62,300 nt of DNA from Bacillota bacterium (GTDB lineage: Bacteria; Bacillota; Clostridia; Christensenellales; Aristaeellaceae): contig JAEWRJ010000004.1 in NCBI GenBank assembly GCA_023460055.1, forward strand, positions 1 to 62,300. Direction: 5' to 3'. Shown here in pieces: positions 1-8,659 of the stretch; the stretch's first letter is position 1, and the number at the start of each line of letters is the position of its first letter. The position numbers and the translations under genes were made by a program. A model generated the notes under the pieces. That model had not been told where the DNA came from, ran no database searches, and was given only the letters and a program-made list of their open reading frames with translations.

Positions 1-185
1 TCGAAGATTTCTTTAAGCAAGCGCCCCAGCCGAACCCAAATCGGGCCATGATCAAAGGACTTGTTTGCGGCGTGCGGGTGGAGGACATAAAGGATCCGGT
101 CATGCGGGAGGTGCGCTATCTGGATAAGCTGATCGACGAGCTGGCCAAAGGCAGACCCATGGAGAAAATCCTCAGGAAGGAATGA
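1..185 (+). CDS. C-terminal end of an unidentified protein (partial)
   Basis: An open frame enters from the left edge and ends at a TGA at 183-185, giving about 60 C-terminal residues that finish ...MEKILRKE. The tail is hydrophilic, with alternating acidic and basic residues consistent with a terminal amphipathic helix, and has one cysteine. No start is in the window and I do not recognise the family. It converges on the minus-strand lactate dehydrogenase gene and shares the hairpin terminator that follows. The frame being open to the edge, the sensible codon use and the terminator support a real gene; its function is unknown. Confidence 0.6.
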   Translation, partial: EDFFKQAPQPNPNRAMIKGLVCGVRVEDIKDPVMREVRYLDKLIDELAKGRPMEKILRKE

Positions 186-196
186 TCTCAAACAAA

Positions 197-244
197 GACA
201 AGCCCCGTTTTCCGCAAACCAGGGAAAACGGGGCTTGTCTTTTC
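197..244. terminator. Bidirectional hairpin terminator
   Basis: A perfect 17-bp stem (197-213 with 223-239) has a 9-nt loop and is followed on the plus strand by a T run (240-244). It lies between the convergent partial gene and the lactate dehydrogenase gene. It is a strong intrinsic terminator for the plus-strand gene and probably also ends the minus-strand operon. Confidence 0.9.
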
Positions 245-250
245 AATGGA

Positions 251-1657
251 TCAGTTGATAGCGCCTACCACCTTGCCCGGATTCAAAATACCCTTGGGGT
301 CAAATACGGCTTTGATGCCGCGCATCAGATCCATCTGACGTTTGCCCACCAGGCCCTCCAGGTACACGACCTTCGCGTGGCCGATGCCGTGCTCGCCCGA
401 CACCTCTCCACCCAGACGCTCAGCCTCGGCATAAAGAGCCTCCATCACGGCGATGCGTTTGGGTTCCCAGGCCTCATCGCTCAGATCGTCCTTGCAGGCA
501 TAGATATGCAGGTTGCCATCACCCGCGTGCCCGAAGCTGCGCATGCGCAGCTTGAGTTTTGTTCCGATATCCATGCTGCTTTTGACAAACTCCGCGATCT
601 TGTCGCGCGGCACAACAACATCGCACTCGTCCATCGAAGGGGTACTCGAGTTGATGGCCTCCAGGAAAGCGCCCCTGGCATCCCAAATGGTACTTTTGCG
701 TTCATCTGTATCGGCCAGCAGCACATCCACCGCGCCAAGCGACAGCAGCAGGTCTGTCATCTCCTGCACGGCAGGCTCCAGTGCCTGCCTTGAAGGGCCA
801 TCCAGTCGGATCAGAAGGTAGGCATCCGCGCTGTTGTCGGGAAAATGGCGGCCCAGGTAGTCTTCCGAGGCCTTGATGACCTCGCGCTCCATGAACTCCA
901 CCGCCGTCGGTTCTCCGCAGTTGAGCACCTTGGGCACCGCCTCGATGCACTGATCCAGATCCGCAAACGGCACGAGCAGGCTCAGGTTCACACGGGGCTC
1001 GCTGATCAGCTTCAGGGTCACACGGGTCAGAATGCCCAGGGTCCCCTCTGATCCGATCATCAAGTCAAGCAGGCTGTACCCGCTTGAGTTTTTGACGATC
1101 TTTCCGCCAAACTCGGTGATCTCTCCGTCAGGCAGCACGCCCTGCATGCCCAGCACATAATCGCGCGTAACGCCATAGCGCACCGCGCGCATGCCGCCCG
1201 CGTTGGTCATCACGTTGCCGCCGATGGTGGCGCTTTTCTCACCCGGATCGGGCGGATAAAACAGCCCGGTACCGGCCAGGATCTTGGGCATATCCATCAG
1301 GAGAGTGCCCGGCTCCAGCGTCACGGTCATGTTGCGCGTATCGATCTCCACCACTTGTTTCATCCGCTCAGTGGACAGCAGGATACCGCCCCACTTTGCC
1401 ACACAGCCGCCGCACAGGCCCGTTCCCGCGCCTCGCGGGGTGACGGCGATATCATGCTCATAGCAGTAGCGCATCGCGCCTGATACTTCCTGCGCGCTCT
1501 GGGCCAGCAGCACGGCCTCAGGGCGGAAACGCCCATACTCCGTCATCTCGTCATGATCATAATCATCCGCCATCCTGTCCCCGTACAAAACCCGTCCGGG
1601 CATGATGGCTTCCAGTGCCTTGATATCTTCGGCGCTTAATTTTCTAAACTCAGTCAT
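251..1657 (-). CDS. lctD: FAD-linked lactate dehydrogenase, GlcD/LctD type
   Basis: A 468-residue FAD-binding type-4 oxidoreductase of the GlcD family, which oxidises 2-hydroxy acids such as D-lactate or glycolate. The N-terminal half has the PCMH-type FAD fold (PRGAGTGLCGG near residue 75). The C-terminal half has the family motifs GHAGDGNLHIY and SGEHGIGHAK near residues 378 and 420. Length is normal. It overlaps the upstream etfA by 4 bp, so the two are probably translationally coupled. The order etfB-etfA-dehydrogenase, with a ferredoxin domain on EtfA, matches LctBCD of Acetobacterium woodii, where lactate oxidation to NADH is driven by reduced ferredoxin. Lactate rather than glycolate is inferred from that context; stereospecificity is not visible in the sequence. 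Confidence 0.85.
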   Translation of the reverse strand: MTEFRKLSAEDIKALEAIMPGRVLYGDRMADDYDHDEMTEYGRFRPEAVLLAQSAQEVSGAMRYCYEHDIAVTPRGAGTGLCGGCVAKWGGILLSTERMKQVVEIDTRNMTVTLEPGTLLMDMPKILAGTGLFYPPDPGEKSATIGGNVMTNAGGMRAVRYGVTRDYVLGMQGVLPDGEITEFGGKIVKNSSGYSLLDLMIGSEGTLGILTRVTLKLISEPRVNLSLLVPFADLDQCIEAVPKVLNCGEPTAVEFMEREVIKASEDYLGRHFPDNSADAYLLIRLDGPSRQALEPAVQEMTDLLLSLGAVDVLLADTDERKSTIWDARGAFLEAINSSTPSMDECDVVVPRDKIAEFVKSSMDIGTKLKLRMRSFGHAGDGNLHIYACKDDLSDEAWEPKRIAVMEALYAEAERLGGEVSGEHGIGHAKVVYLEGLVGKRQMDLMRGIKAVFDPKGILNPGKVVGAIN

Positions 1658-2841
1658 GCTTCCTTCTCCTTGAGCTTCGAGATCATCTGCGGCAGCACTT
1701 CATAGAGATCCGACACGATGCAGACATGAGCCAGCTTGAATATCGGGGCATCCTTATCGCTGTTAACGGCGATGATGTGCTCCGCCTGATCCATGCCGGC
1801 GGTGAACTGGATGGCGCCACTGACCCCGAAGGTGATGATCAGCTTGGGCCGGACGGTACGTCCCGACAATCCGATCTGTCTTGCATTGCTCTCCCATCCC
1901 TTCTCAGCAAGCGGACGGGTGACGGCATATTCACCGCCTAGAAGTCCGGCCAATTCACGGACCAGTTCCAGATCTTCCTTCTTTTGCAGCCCGCGCCCGG
2001 CAACCACCAAGATCTCAGCGTCCGAAATATTGGCAGCCTTGGGCACCGGCTCGGTGGAAACCAGCTTGACGCGAGAATCCCGAACCGCTTTAGGCATACG
2101 CTGGCGCAGTATCTCACCTTGCCCTTCCTCCATACGCTTTGGGGCTTCCATCACTTTGTAGCGCACGGTGGCAAACTGGGGGCGCGTATTGGGGGTTACG
2201 ATCTGTGCCATGATATTGCCTCCAAAGGCCGGGCGTATCTGCACCAGATCGGTGTTCTCTTTCAGTTCCAGCTGCGTGCAGTCGGCTGTCAGGCCCGTGC
2301 GGAATCGCGTGGACAGCCGCGGGGCCAATGAGCGGCCCAGAGCCGTCGCGCCAACCAGCACCACGGAAGGTTTTATTCTTTTAATACAGTCCTCCACGCA
2401 GGCGGCAAAGGCATCCGCGCGAAAGAAAGAGAGCTCCTCTCCCTCGTAGACATGCACCTCGTCCACGCCGTAATGGCGCAGCTCCCGCGCGCAATCTTCG
2501 ACATGCCCGCCCAGGATCACCGCCTTCACCTTCTGATCCTTCCCGGCGGCCAGGCGCTGCGCCTCGCCGATCAGTTCCAGGCAGACGGAATGCAGGGCTC
2601 CCTCCGATTGCTCAGCAAACACAAGGATATCGGACCATTTGGTCTTATCCACGCTGTCCACCTTGGTTTCCAGGCGAATGATAGCCCCTTGAGGACACTG
2701 TTTCAGGCACAAGCCGCAGACTTTGCAGGCCGCGTTCATCTGCGCCTTTCCCCCAATCATATCGATCGCCGAGAAGGGGCAGGCAGATACGCACTGCTCA
2801 CAGCCGGTGCATTTTCTTTCGATTACAGCTATTTGCGCCAC
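1654..2841 (-). CDS. etfA: Electron transfer flavoprotein alpha subunit with N-terminal 2[4Fe-4S] domain
   Basis: A 395-residue EtfA. Residues 1-60 form a bacterial ferredoxin domain with two cysteine clusters (CTGCEQCVSACP and CKVCGLCLKQCP). The central part is the Etf Rossmann-like region, and the C-terminal FAD domain carries GLSGRTVRPKLIITFGVSG. A ferredoxin fused to EtfA is known from bifurcating/confurcating Etf complexes such as LctC or CarE, and supplies an electron entry point from ferredoxin. It lies 14 bp after etfB and overlaps the dehydrogenase gene by 4 bp, so the three subunits should be made together. It acts in the cytoplasm. Confidence 0.92.
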   Translation of the reverse strand: MAQIAVIERKCTGCEQCVSACPFSAIDMIGGKAQMNAACKVCGLCLKQCPQGAIIRLETKVDSVDKTKWSDILVFAEQSEGALHSVCLELIGEAQRLAAGKDQKVKAVILGGHVEDCARELRHYGVDEVHVYEGEELSFFRADAFAACVEDCIKRIKPSVVLVGATALGRSLAPRLSTRFRTGLTADCTQLELKENTDLVQIRPAFGGNIMAQIVTPNTRPQFATVRYKVMEAPKRMEEGQGEILRQRMPKAVRDSRVKLVSTEPVPKAANISDAEILVVAGRGLQKKEDLELVRELAGLLGGEYAVTRPLAEKGWESNARQIGLSGRTVRPKLIITFGVSGAIQFTAGMDQAEHIIAVNSDKDAPIFKLAHVCIVSDLYEVLPQMISKLKEKEA

Positions 2842-2855
2842 TTTACTATCCTTTC

Positions 2856-3638
2856 TCAGCCAACAAACTTGTGGCGCTTTAAATAATCATAGAGTCGCAG
2901 GGCACTGTCCGGCCCTTCCCACAGCTCATGCTCCTGTTCGCGTTTGGGGGGGAAGATCCGCTCCACCTGGGTAGGACTGCCTGACAGACCGTAGTGCTCG
3001 GGCACCGTGTCAATGAAGCCATCGAGACCTATCATAGGGATAGGCCAATCCTTGACCGTCTTTAAACGCTTGAGTGAAGGCAGACGCGGCGTACAGGTAT
3101 CCTGCTCCACCGTCGCCAGGCAGGGGAATCCCATCCACACAGTCGCGATCACGTCCTGCAGCTGCTGGCGCACCTGCACGCCTCCGTCCGCCGCCTCGAT
3201 GTGTGATACCCACGCGGCATGAGGTATGTTCATATGCTCGGCGATCGCCGGCCCAACCTGAGCCGTATCCCCGTCAGTCGTTTGCTTGCCGCAAAGAATC
3301 AGGTCAAAATCACCAACCGATCGGATAGCCTGCGCCAGGGTATAGCTGGTTGCCAGCACATCAGCCCCGCCCAGCCGCCTGTCTGAGAACAGGTACCCCG
3401 CGTCCGCCCCCATCATGAAGGCTTCACGGATCACAGCCTGCGCCTGCGGCGGCCCCATTGTGCCCACCACCACGCGCCCGCCGTGACGTTCCTTCAGGCG
3501 CAGCGCCATTTCCAACGCAAAAAGGTCATAGGGGTTCATCTTGCTGTCAACCCCATCGCGCTTCAACACACCCGTCTTCTCGTCCACCTGCACCTTGTTG
3601 GTGGATGGCACCTGCTTGACGCAAACAAAAATTTCCAT
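2856..3638 (-). CDS. etfB: Electron transfer flavoprotein beta subunit
   Basis: A 260-residue EtfB. The start MEIFVCVKQVP is chosen because AAGGGAGAA lies just upstream; an in-frame ATG seven codons earlier lacks a ribosome site. Family motifs are NPYDLFALEMALRLKE near residue 40 and CGKQTTDGDTAQVGP near residue 115, the adenine-nucleotide and flavin region. EtfB pairs with EtfA and hands electrons between NAD(H) and the dehydrogenase FAD. It begins only 10 bp after the anmK stop, and its ribosome site overlaps that stop codon, tying it to the anmK transcript. Confidence 0.92.
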   Translation of the reverse strand: MEIFVCVKQVPSTNKVQVDEKTGVLKRDGVDSKMNPYDLFALEMALRLKERHGGRVVVGTMGPPQAQAVIREAFMMGADAGYLFSDRRLGGADVLATSYTLAQAIRSVGDFDLILCGKQTTDGDTAQVGPAIAEHMNIPHAAWVSHIEAADGGVQVRQQLQDVIATVWMGFPCLATVEQDTCTPRLPSLKRLKTVKDWPIPMIGLDGFIDTVPEHYGLSGSPTQVERIFPPKREQEHELWEGPDSALRLYDYLKRHKFVG

Positions 3639-3648
3639 TCTTTCTCCC

Positions 3649-4785
3649 TTAAGCTCCATATGGCACCGGCGTGATGCAGCCCAGGATCACCGGTCTAGCC
3701 GCCCCGGTCGCTCCGGGTACGTTGGATGGCCTGCCGTTTAATGTCTCATAGGCCATCAGGGCGAAGGCCACAGCCTCCTTGGACTCAGAACTCCAGCCCA
3801 GGTCCTCCTGGGTGATCACCTCACACTCGGGCAGCAGCGACGCGATATCCCGCTTGAGCGTCAGGTTGTAGGCGCCGCCGCCGGAGAGGATCACTTCCCT
3901 GACCGGGCATACGGGAAACACAAAGGCCCGGTAGTTAACCGCGATGGTTTCCGCCGTATAGCGGGTGGCAGTCGCCAGCCAGTCTTCAGGAGAGATACCG
4001 GGGTACCTGTCAAGCTGCGCCTCCACAAACTGCGCGCCGTACAGCTCCCGCCCCGTCGCCTTGGGCGGCCTGGCCATCACATATGGAATGGCCATCCAGT
4101 CGGCCAAAACTGTTTCGTTCACCTTTCCCCTTGCCGCCATCCTGCCGCCCTCGTCAAAATCGAGCCCGTAAAAATGCTTGGCCAGCGCGTTGATGATCAT
4201 GTTGGCGGGGCCGGTATCAAAGGCGAAGACTTCATCCATCGCGCAGTTTGCCGGCAGGACTGTTACATTGCCGATGCCGCCCAGGTTCTGCAGCGCGCGC
4301 GGCTTTTCGCAGCGGTAAAGCAGGTACTCAGCGTAGGGAACCAGAGGCGCGCCGCGCCCGCCGGTTGCCATGTCCATCGCCCGGAAGCTGGATACCACCT
4401 TCACCCCTGTTTCATAGGCGATGATGGCCGGTTCCCCGATCTGCAGGGTCGAGGCGAGCCTATCCCCGTCGTTTTCAGGGATGTGGTAAATCGTCTGGCC
4501 ATGGGAGCCGATCACGTCCACCTCGCGGATATCCATGCCCGCCTTTTCGCATACAGCCTTGGCAGCCCCGGCGAACCAATAGCCCAGCTCGACGTTTAAG
4601 CTGCACACCAGATCTACGGAAGACTTTTCAGGTGAACAGCAGTCCAGAATCTTGCGGCGCAGCGCTTCTTCCATCGGCAGGGTCACAAACTCAACCGGCC
4701 TGACTTGTCCTTCTTCAATCGCGACCAGCGCCGCGTCGCAGCCATCCAAGGATGTGCCGCTGATCAACCCTATTGCGTAACTCAT
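3649..4785 (-). CDS. anmK: Anhydro-N-acetylmuramic acid kinase
   Basis: A 378-residue sugar kinase of the ASKHA fold. Its start MSYAIGLISGTSLDGCDAAL is the typical AnmK phosphate-binding opening, preceded by AAGGAGA. Further family blocks are GSHGQTIYH near residue 95, QNLGGIGNVTVLP near 185, FDTGPANMIINAL near 205 and ILSGGGAYN near 310. AnmK phosphorylates and hydrolyses 1,6-anhydro-MurNAc, a product of lytic transglycosylases, to MurNAc-6-phosphate, which MurQ then splits into GlcNAc-6-phosphate and D-lactate. It sits between the peptide ABC transporter (19-bp gap) and etfB (10-bp gap). This position supports a peptidoglycan-recycling role for the transporter and a link to lactate oxidation. 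Confidence 0.95.
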   Translation of the reverse strand: MSYAIGLISGTSLDGCDAALVAIEEGQVRPVEFVTLPMEEALRRKILDCCSPEKSSVDLVCSLNVELGYWFAGAAKAVCEKAGMDIREVDVIGSHGQTIYHIPENDGDRLASTLQIGEPAIIAYETGVKVVSSFRAMDMATGGRGAPLVPYAEYLLYRCEKPRALQNLGGIGNVTVLPANCAMDEVFAFDTGPANMIINALAKHFYGLDFDEGGRMAARGKVNETVLADWMAIPYVMARPPKATGRELYGAQFVEAQLDRYPGISPEDWLATATRYTAETIAVNYRAFVFPVCPVREVILSGGGAYNLTLKRDIASLLPECEVITQEDLGWSSESKEAVAFALMAYETLNGRPSNVPGATGAARPVILGCITPVPYGA

Positions 4786-4804
4786 ATTGTTATCGTTCTC
4801 CTTA

Positions 4805-5770
4805 TTATACATGATGGCATGCGACTTCATGGTTTTCTTCCGCCACGCGGGACGCGGGCATCGATTCCCTGCAAATATCGGTCGCCCTGGGGCAGCGGGT
4901 ATGGAAGGGGCAGCCGCTGGGCGGATTTGCGGGGTTTGGTACATCGCCCTGCAGCATCAAGCGTTTCTTCTTATTGAAAGGATCATGCGAAGGCACTGCC
5001 GACAGCAAGGCCTGCGTATAGGGATGCAACGGATTCCTGTAGATGCTGTCCGTTTTTCCTTTTTCAACGATATAGCCCAGGTACATCACACCCACGCTGT
5101 TTGAAATATGGCGCACAACGTTCAGATCGTGGGAAATGAAGATCATTGACAGCTCCATGTCCTGCTGCAATTGCATCAGCACATTGAGCACCTGCGCCTG
5201 GATGGATACATCCAGCGCGGAAACCGGCTCATCAGCCACCACAAAGCTGGGACGGCTGATAAGTGCGCGGGCGATGGAAATGCGCTGTTTCTGCCCGCCT
5301 GAAAATTGGTGGGGATAGCGGTTTAACTGGTCGGGGCTCAGCCCGACCATCTCCATCATCTCGGCCACCTTGTCACCGATGTCCTTTTCAGACAGGTGAT
5401 AATGCACGCGCATCGGCTCACTGAGCAGCGCGCGCACGTTCATGCGCGGGTTGAGGGAACTGTAGGGATTCTGAAACACGAACTGCATATCCCGCCGCTT
5501 CAGGCGCATCTCCTCCCGGCTGAGAGCGGCAATATCCTGCCCCTTAAAGTACACACGGCCGCCCGTCGGCTCAATCAGGCGCAGGATGGATGCGCCTGTG
5601 GTGCTTTTGCCGCATCCGCTCTCTCCGACCAGGGCAAACACTTCCCTGTGCATGACCTGGAAGCTGACGTCCTCCACCGCGTGCACATGCCCTACGGTAC
5701 GGCGCATCAATCCCTCTTTGATGGGAAAATAGGTGCGCAGGTTCTGTACATCCAGCAATACCTCGCTCAC
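4805..5770 (-). CDS. oppF: Oligopeptide/dipeptide ABC transporter ATP-binding protein, OppF type
   Basis: A 321-residue ABC ATPase with Walker A GESGCGKST, signature FSGGQKQRISIARAL, Walker B FVVADEPVSALD and the H-loop ISHDL. The C-terminal oligopeptide-transporter extension (PNPANPPSGCPFHTRCP near residue 280) has the cysteine pattern that binds an iron-sulfur cluster in some members. It overlaps oppD by 4 bp and forms the usual OppD/OppF heterodimer that powers the OppB/OppC pore. It is the last transporter gene before anmK. Substrate is not readable from the ATPase. Confidence 0.93.
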   Translation of the reverse strand: MSEVLLDVQNLRTYFPIKEGLMRRTVGHVHAVEDVSFQVMHREVFALVGESGCGKSTTGASILRLIEPTGGRVYFKGQDIAALSREEMRLKRRDMQFVFQNPYSSLNPRMNVRALLSEPMRVHYHLSEKDIGDKVAEMMEMVGLSPDQLNRYPHQFSGGQKQRISIARALISRPSFVVADEPVSALDVSIQAQVLNVLMQLQQDMELSMIFISHDLNVVRHISNSVGVMYLGYIVEKGKTDSIYRNPLHPYTQALLSAVPSHDPFNKKKRLMLQGDVPNPANPPSGCPFHTRCPRATDICRESMPASRVAEENHEVACHHV

Positions 5771-6759
5771 GCCTCCACCTCCCCGCTATGCAAAAAGCAG
5801 CGGCATTTATGCCCCGGGGCGACCTCTGCCAGGGCTGGCATGTCCTTGATGCACTTGTCCATGCGCTTGACGCAGCGATCGGCAAATCGGCAGCCTTGCC
5901 CCCACTGGCCGCCCGGTGGGACGATGCCGGGGATGGTATAGAGCTTCTTTTCTTCCCCGCCAAGGGATGTAACGGCACGCAGCAGGCCAATGGTATAGGG
6001 ATGCGCCGTCTGATGGAAAATGCTGCCAACATCCGCTTCCTCCACTACCTGACCGGCATAGAATACAGCCACATGCTGGCAGGTCTCCGCAATCACGCCC
6101 AGATCATGGGTGATCATGATGATTGAAGTGTCAGCCGTTTCCTTCAGCTCGTTCATCAGGTCGAGTATCTGGGCCTGGATGGTCACATCCAGCGCGGTCG
6201 TCGGTTCATCGGCAATCAGGAGCTTCGGGTTATTCATCAGCGCGATGGCGATCATAATGCGCTGCAATTGTCCGCCTGACAGCTGATGAGGATAGCTGTC
6301 CAGCGTCTGCTCAGGACGAGGGATATTGACCTGCCGCAGCATCTCAAGCGCACGCTCGCGCATCTCTTTTTTGCCGATGCTTGCGTTGTGAAAGCGGATG
6401 GCCTCCTCCATTTGAAACGCGACAGTGAAGATCGGGTCAAGCGCTGTCATCGGCTCCTGGAAGATCATAGCGATCTCTCGCCCGCGCAAGGAACGCATCC
6501 GATCCGCAGTCAGGCTCAGCAGCTCGACCTCGCCGTTTTTCCCGTCAAAGCGCGCGGTACCTCCGCTGACTTCCAAAGGGTAGGGCAGCAGCTGCATCAG
6601 GGCATTTGCCGTAATGCTCTTGCCGCAGCCGCTTTCCCCCACAATACCTAAACTCTGCTTCTTGCTCACATCCAGATCGACCTTGTCCACCAGCTTAATG
6701 ACATTTTTTCCTCGCGGGGTACGAATCTGCAGGCCGCGGATTTCCAATAGGTTTTTCAT
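5767..6759 (-). CDS. oppD: Oligopeptide/dipeptide ABC transporter ATP-binding protein, OppD type
   Basis: A 330-residue ABC ATPase with Walker A GESGCGKSITANAL, signature LSGGQLQRIMIAIAL, Walker B LLIADEPTTALD and H-loop ITHDLGV. The C-terminal Opp extension has GQGCRFADRC, followed by a CIKDMPAL stretch. It is partner of OppF; the pair is encoded consecutively with a 4-bp overlap, and the oppC stop is 11 bp upstream. It should act at the inner face of the membrane. Confidence 0.93.
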   Translation of the reverse strand: MKNLLEIRGLQIRTPRGKNVIKLVDKVDLDVSKKQSLGIVGESGCGKSITANALMQLLPYPLEVSGGTARFDGKNGEVELLSLTADRMRSLRGREIAMIFQEPMTALDPIFTVAFQMEEAIRFHNASIGKKEMRERALEMLRQVNIPRPEQTLDSYPHQLSGGQLQRIMIAIALMNNPKLLIADEPTTALDVTIQAQILDLMNELKETADTSIIMITHDLGVIAETCQHVAVFYAGQVVEEADVGSIFHQTAHPYTIGLLRAVTSLGGEEKKLYTIPGIVPPGGQWGQGCRFADRCVKRMDKCIKDMPALAEVAPGHKCRCFLHSGEVEA

Positions 6760-6770
6760 CTCTTCGCCTC

Positions 6771-7652
6771 CTACAGCTTCAGTTTGGGATCAAGCACATC
6801 TCGCAGCGCGTCGCCCAGCACATTAAACGACAGAATCGTCAGGATGATGAACAGCGCCGGAAATATGACCAGCCACGGCGCGATCTCCATGTATTTGCGC
6901 GCGTCCGAGAGCATGGAACCCCAGGATGGGTTGGGCGGCTGAATGCCCAGGCCAAGGATGCTCATGGAAGCCTCTGTCAGCACAGCGCCTGACAGCGCCA
7001 GGGTGGCCTGAACAGTGAAGGGCGCCAGAACGTTAGGCGTAATATGCTTAAAGAGGATCACAGCAGGCTTTAGTCCCACTGAACGCGCGTTTTTGATATA
7101 GTCCATCGATTTGACGGATTTGACCGAGGCGCGCACCGTGCGCGTAAACACCGGTATATTCACGATACCGATGGCAATCATGGTGTTAACGATGCTCGTC
7201 CCCAGCGCTGAGACGATAAACAGAGCCAGCAGAATTGAGGGGAAAGCAAATATGACATCCATGATCATCAGGATGACGGATTCTGTCTTTCCCTCAAAAA
7301 AACCGGCAATCATGCCGAAAATATAACCAAATCCCGCGGAAATGCTGACCGAAACAATCCCCACGACCAGGGATACCCTGGCCCCGTGGATGATGCGGCT
7401 GAACACATCGCGTCCAAAGTGATCCGTTCCGAACAGATAAACAAACGAAGGGGCTGCCAGCTTCGCTTTGGGGTGCATCTTGGCTACATCAAAGGGCGAG
7501 ATCAGGGGCGCCAGCACCGCCAGGATGACGATCAGCATCACGCCAAGCAGCCCTGCCCTGCCAAGGGGTTCCTGCCATATCAGACGGAACACGCTTTCAT
7601 TGCCGGGCAGCGCCCGCTGTTTAACCTGTACTTGCATCGGCTGCCTCCTCAA
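6771..7652 (-). CDS. oppC: Oligopeptide/dipeptide ABC transporter permease, OppC type
   Basis: A 293-residue membrane permease with about six hydrophobic helices. It begins with the OppC N-terminal segment (LLGVMLIVILAVLAPLISPF) and an extracytoplasmic loop with LFGTDHFGRDVFSRI. The EAA coupling loop around residue 210 (ALSGAVLTEASMSILGLG) is characteristic. Length is normal. It overlaps oppB by 4 bp. Together with OppB it forms the translocation pore. Confidence 0.93.
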   Translation of the reverse strand: MRRQPMQVQVKQRALPGNESVFRLIWQEPLGRAGLLGVMLIVILAVLAPLISPFDVAKMHPKAKLAAPSFVYLFGTDHFGRDVFSRIIHGARVSLVVGIVSVSISAGFGYIFGMIAGFFEGKTESVILMIMDVIFAFPSILLALFIVSALGTSIVNTMIAIGIVNIPVFTRTVRASVKSVKSMDYIKNARSVGLKPAVILFKHITPNVLAPFTVQATLALSGAVLTEASMSILGLGIQPPNPSWGSMLSDARKYMEIAPWLVIFPALFIILTILSFNVLGDALRDVLDPKLKL

Positions 7653-8593
7653 GTATATTGGATACGCGGGTCAACATAGGTGTACAGAATATCGACCAGC
7701 AGATTGATGATGACATAGACAAAGGCGATGAACAGCACCCCGCCCTGCACCACCGGATAATCGCGCTGGGAGATGCCAGTCAGCACATATTGACCAAGGC
7801 CGGGGATCGAGAAGATCTGCTCAATGACCACCGTGCCGCCAAGCAAAGAACCCATTTGCATTCCAACGAGCGTAATGATCGGAATGCTCCCGTTTTTCAG
7901 CGCGTGGCGGAAGATGGTGATACGCTCCGTCGCGCCCTTGGCCCTCACAGCCTTGATAAAGTCCTGCCGCATCACCTCAAGGATGGAAGAACGTGTCATG
8001 CGCATCAGAGAGCCGGCCATGCTTGCGCCCAGAATCAGCGCAGGCAGTACCATGATCTCAAGGTTTGTCACGGGGCTTTGCAAGAAGGATACATACTTGA
8101 CAGGCGTAAAATAACCAAAGGCTTTTGACAAAAACAGAATCAGCAGCGTAGCGGAGGCAAAGCTCGGTACTGATACCCCCAGCAGCGCCGCCACACGCAC
8201 CCCTTTATCGATGGGCTGGTTTCTCTTGAGCGCCGAAATAATGCCCAAGGGCAGCGCGATGAACAGGGCTGTGAAACTGGCCAGAACAGCCAGCTCCGCC
8301 GTGATCTGAAAGCGGCTGATGATCTCCGGAAACACCGGGGCGCCTGTCCTGAAAGACTCGCCGAAGTTACCCCGCAGCACATTGCCCATCCAGTTCAGAT
8401 ACTGCATATGTACAGGCTGATCAAGGCCCAGTTTCTTTTCCCACATCACACGCAGTTCCGGTGTCTGCTCAATGCCCAGTATGCCGCTGACAACATCGCC
8501 CGGCACCAGCTGCATGATCAAGAAGACGCACAGGCTGATACCAAGCAGTACCGGGATCAGCATCAGCAGCCTTCTTAGGATATAATCGCGCAT
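7649..8593 (-). CDS. oppB: Oligopeptide/dipeptide ABC transporter permease, OppB type
   Basis: A 314-residue permease starting MRDYILRRLLMLIPVLLGIS, the usual OppB/DppB opening helix, followed by the periplasmic loop with LGLDQPVHMQYLNW and the coupling region VIEQIFSIPGLGQYVL near residue 265. It comes 66 bp after the binding-protein gene, with a stem-loop in between, and overlaps oppC by 4 bp. It is the first of the membrane/ATPase block, which is probably expressed below the binding protein because of that stem-loop. Confidence 0.93.
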   Translation of the reverse strand: MRDYILRRLLMLIPVLLGISLCVFLIMQLVPGDVVSGILGIEQTPELRVMWEKKLGLDQPVHMQYLNWMGNVLRGNFGESFRTGAPVFPEIISRFQITAELAVLASFTALFIALPLGIISALKRNQPIDKGVRVAALLGVSVPSFASATLLILFLSKAFGYFTPVKYVSFLQSPVTNLEIMVLPALILGASMAGSLMRMTRSSILEVMRQDFIKAVRAKGATERITIFRHALKNGSIPIITLVGMQMGSLLGGTVVIEQIFSIPGLGQYVLTGISQRDYPVVQGGVLFIAFVYVIINLLVDILYTYVDPRIQYT

Positions 8594-8617
8594 CGCAAGG
8601 CTCCTTTAAATAATGAA

Positions 8618-8647
8618 GGGGAGCGCAGCGCAATGCCCGCGCTCCCC
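8618..8647 (-). promoter_or_regulatory. Intercistronic stem-loop between oppA and oppB
   Basis: A perfect 9-bp GC-rich stem (8618-8626 with 8639-8647) with a 12-nt loop begins about 13 nt after the oppA stop. It has no long U tract. Such hairpins after binding-protein genes are known to protect the upstream mRNA or cause partial termination, so the binding protein is made in excess over the permeases. The role here is inferred. Confidence 0.6.
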
Positions 8648-8659
8648 GGGGATCAAAGG

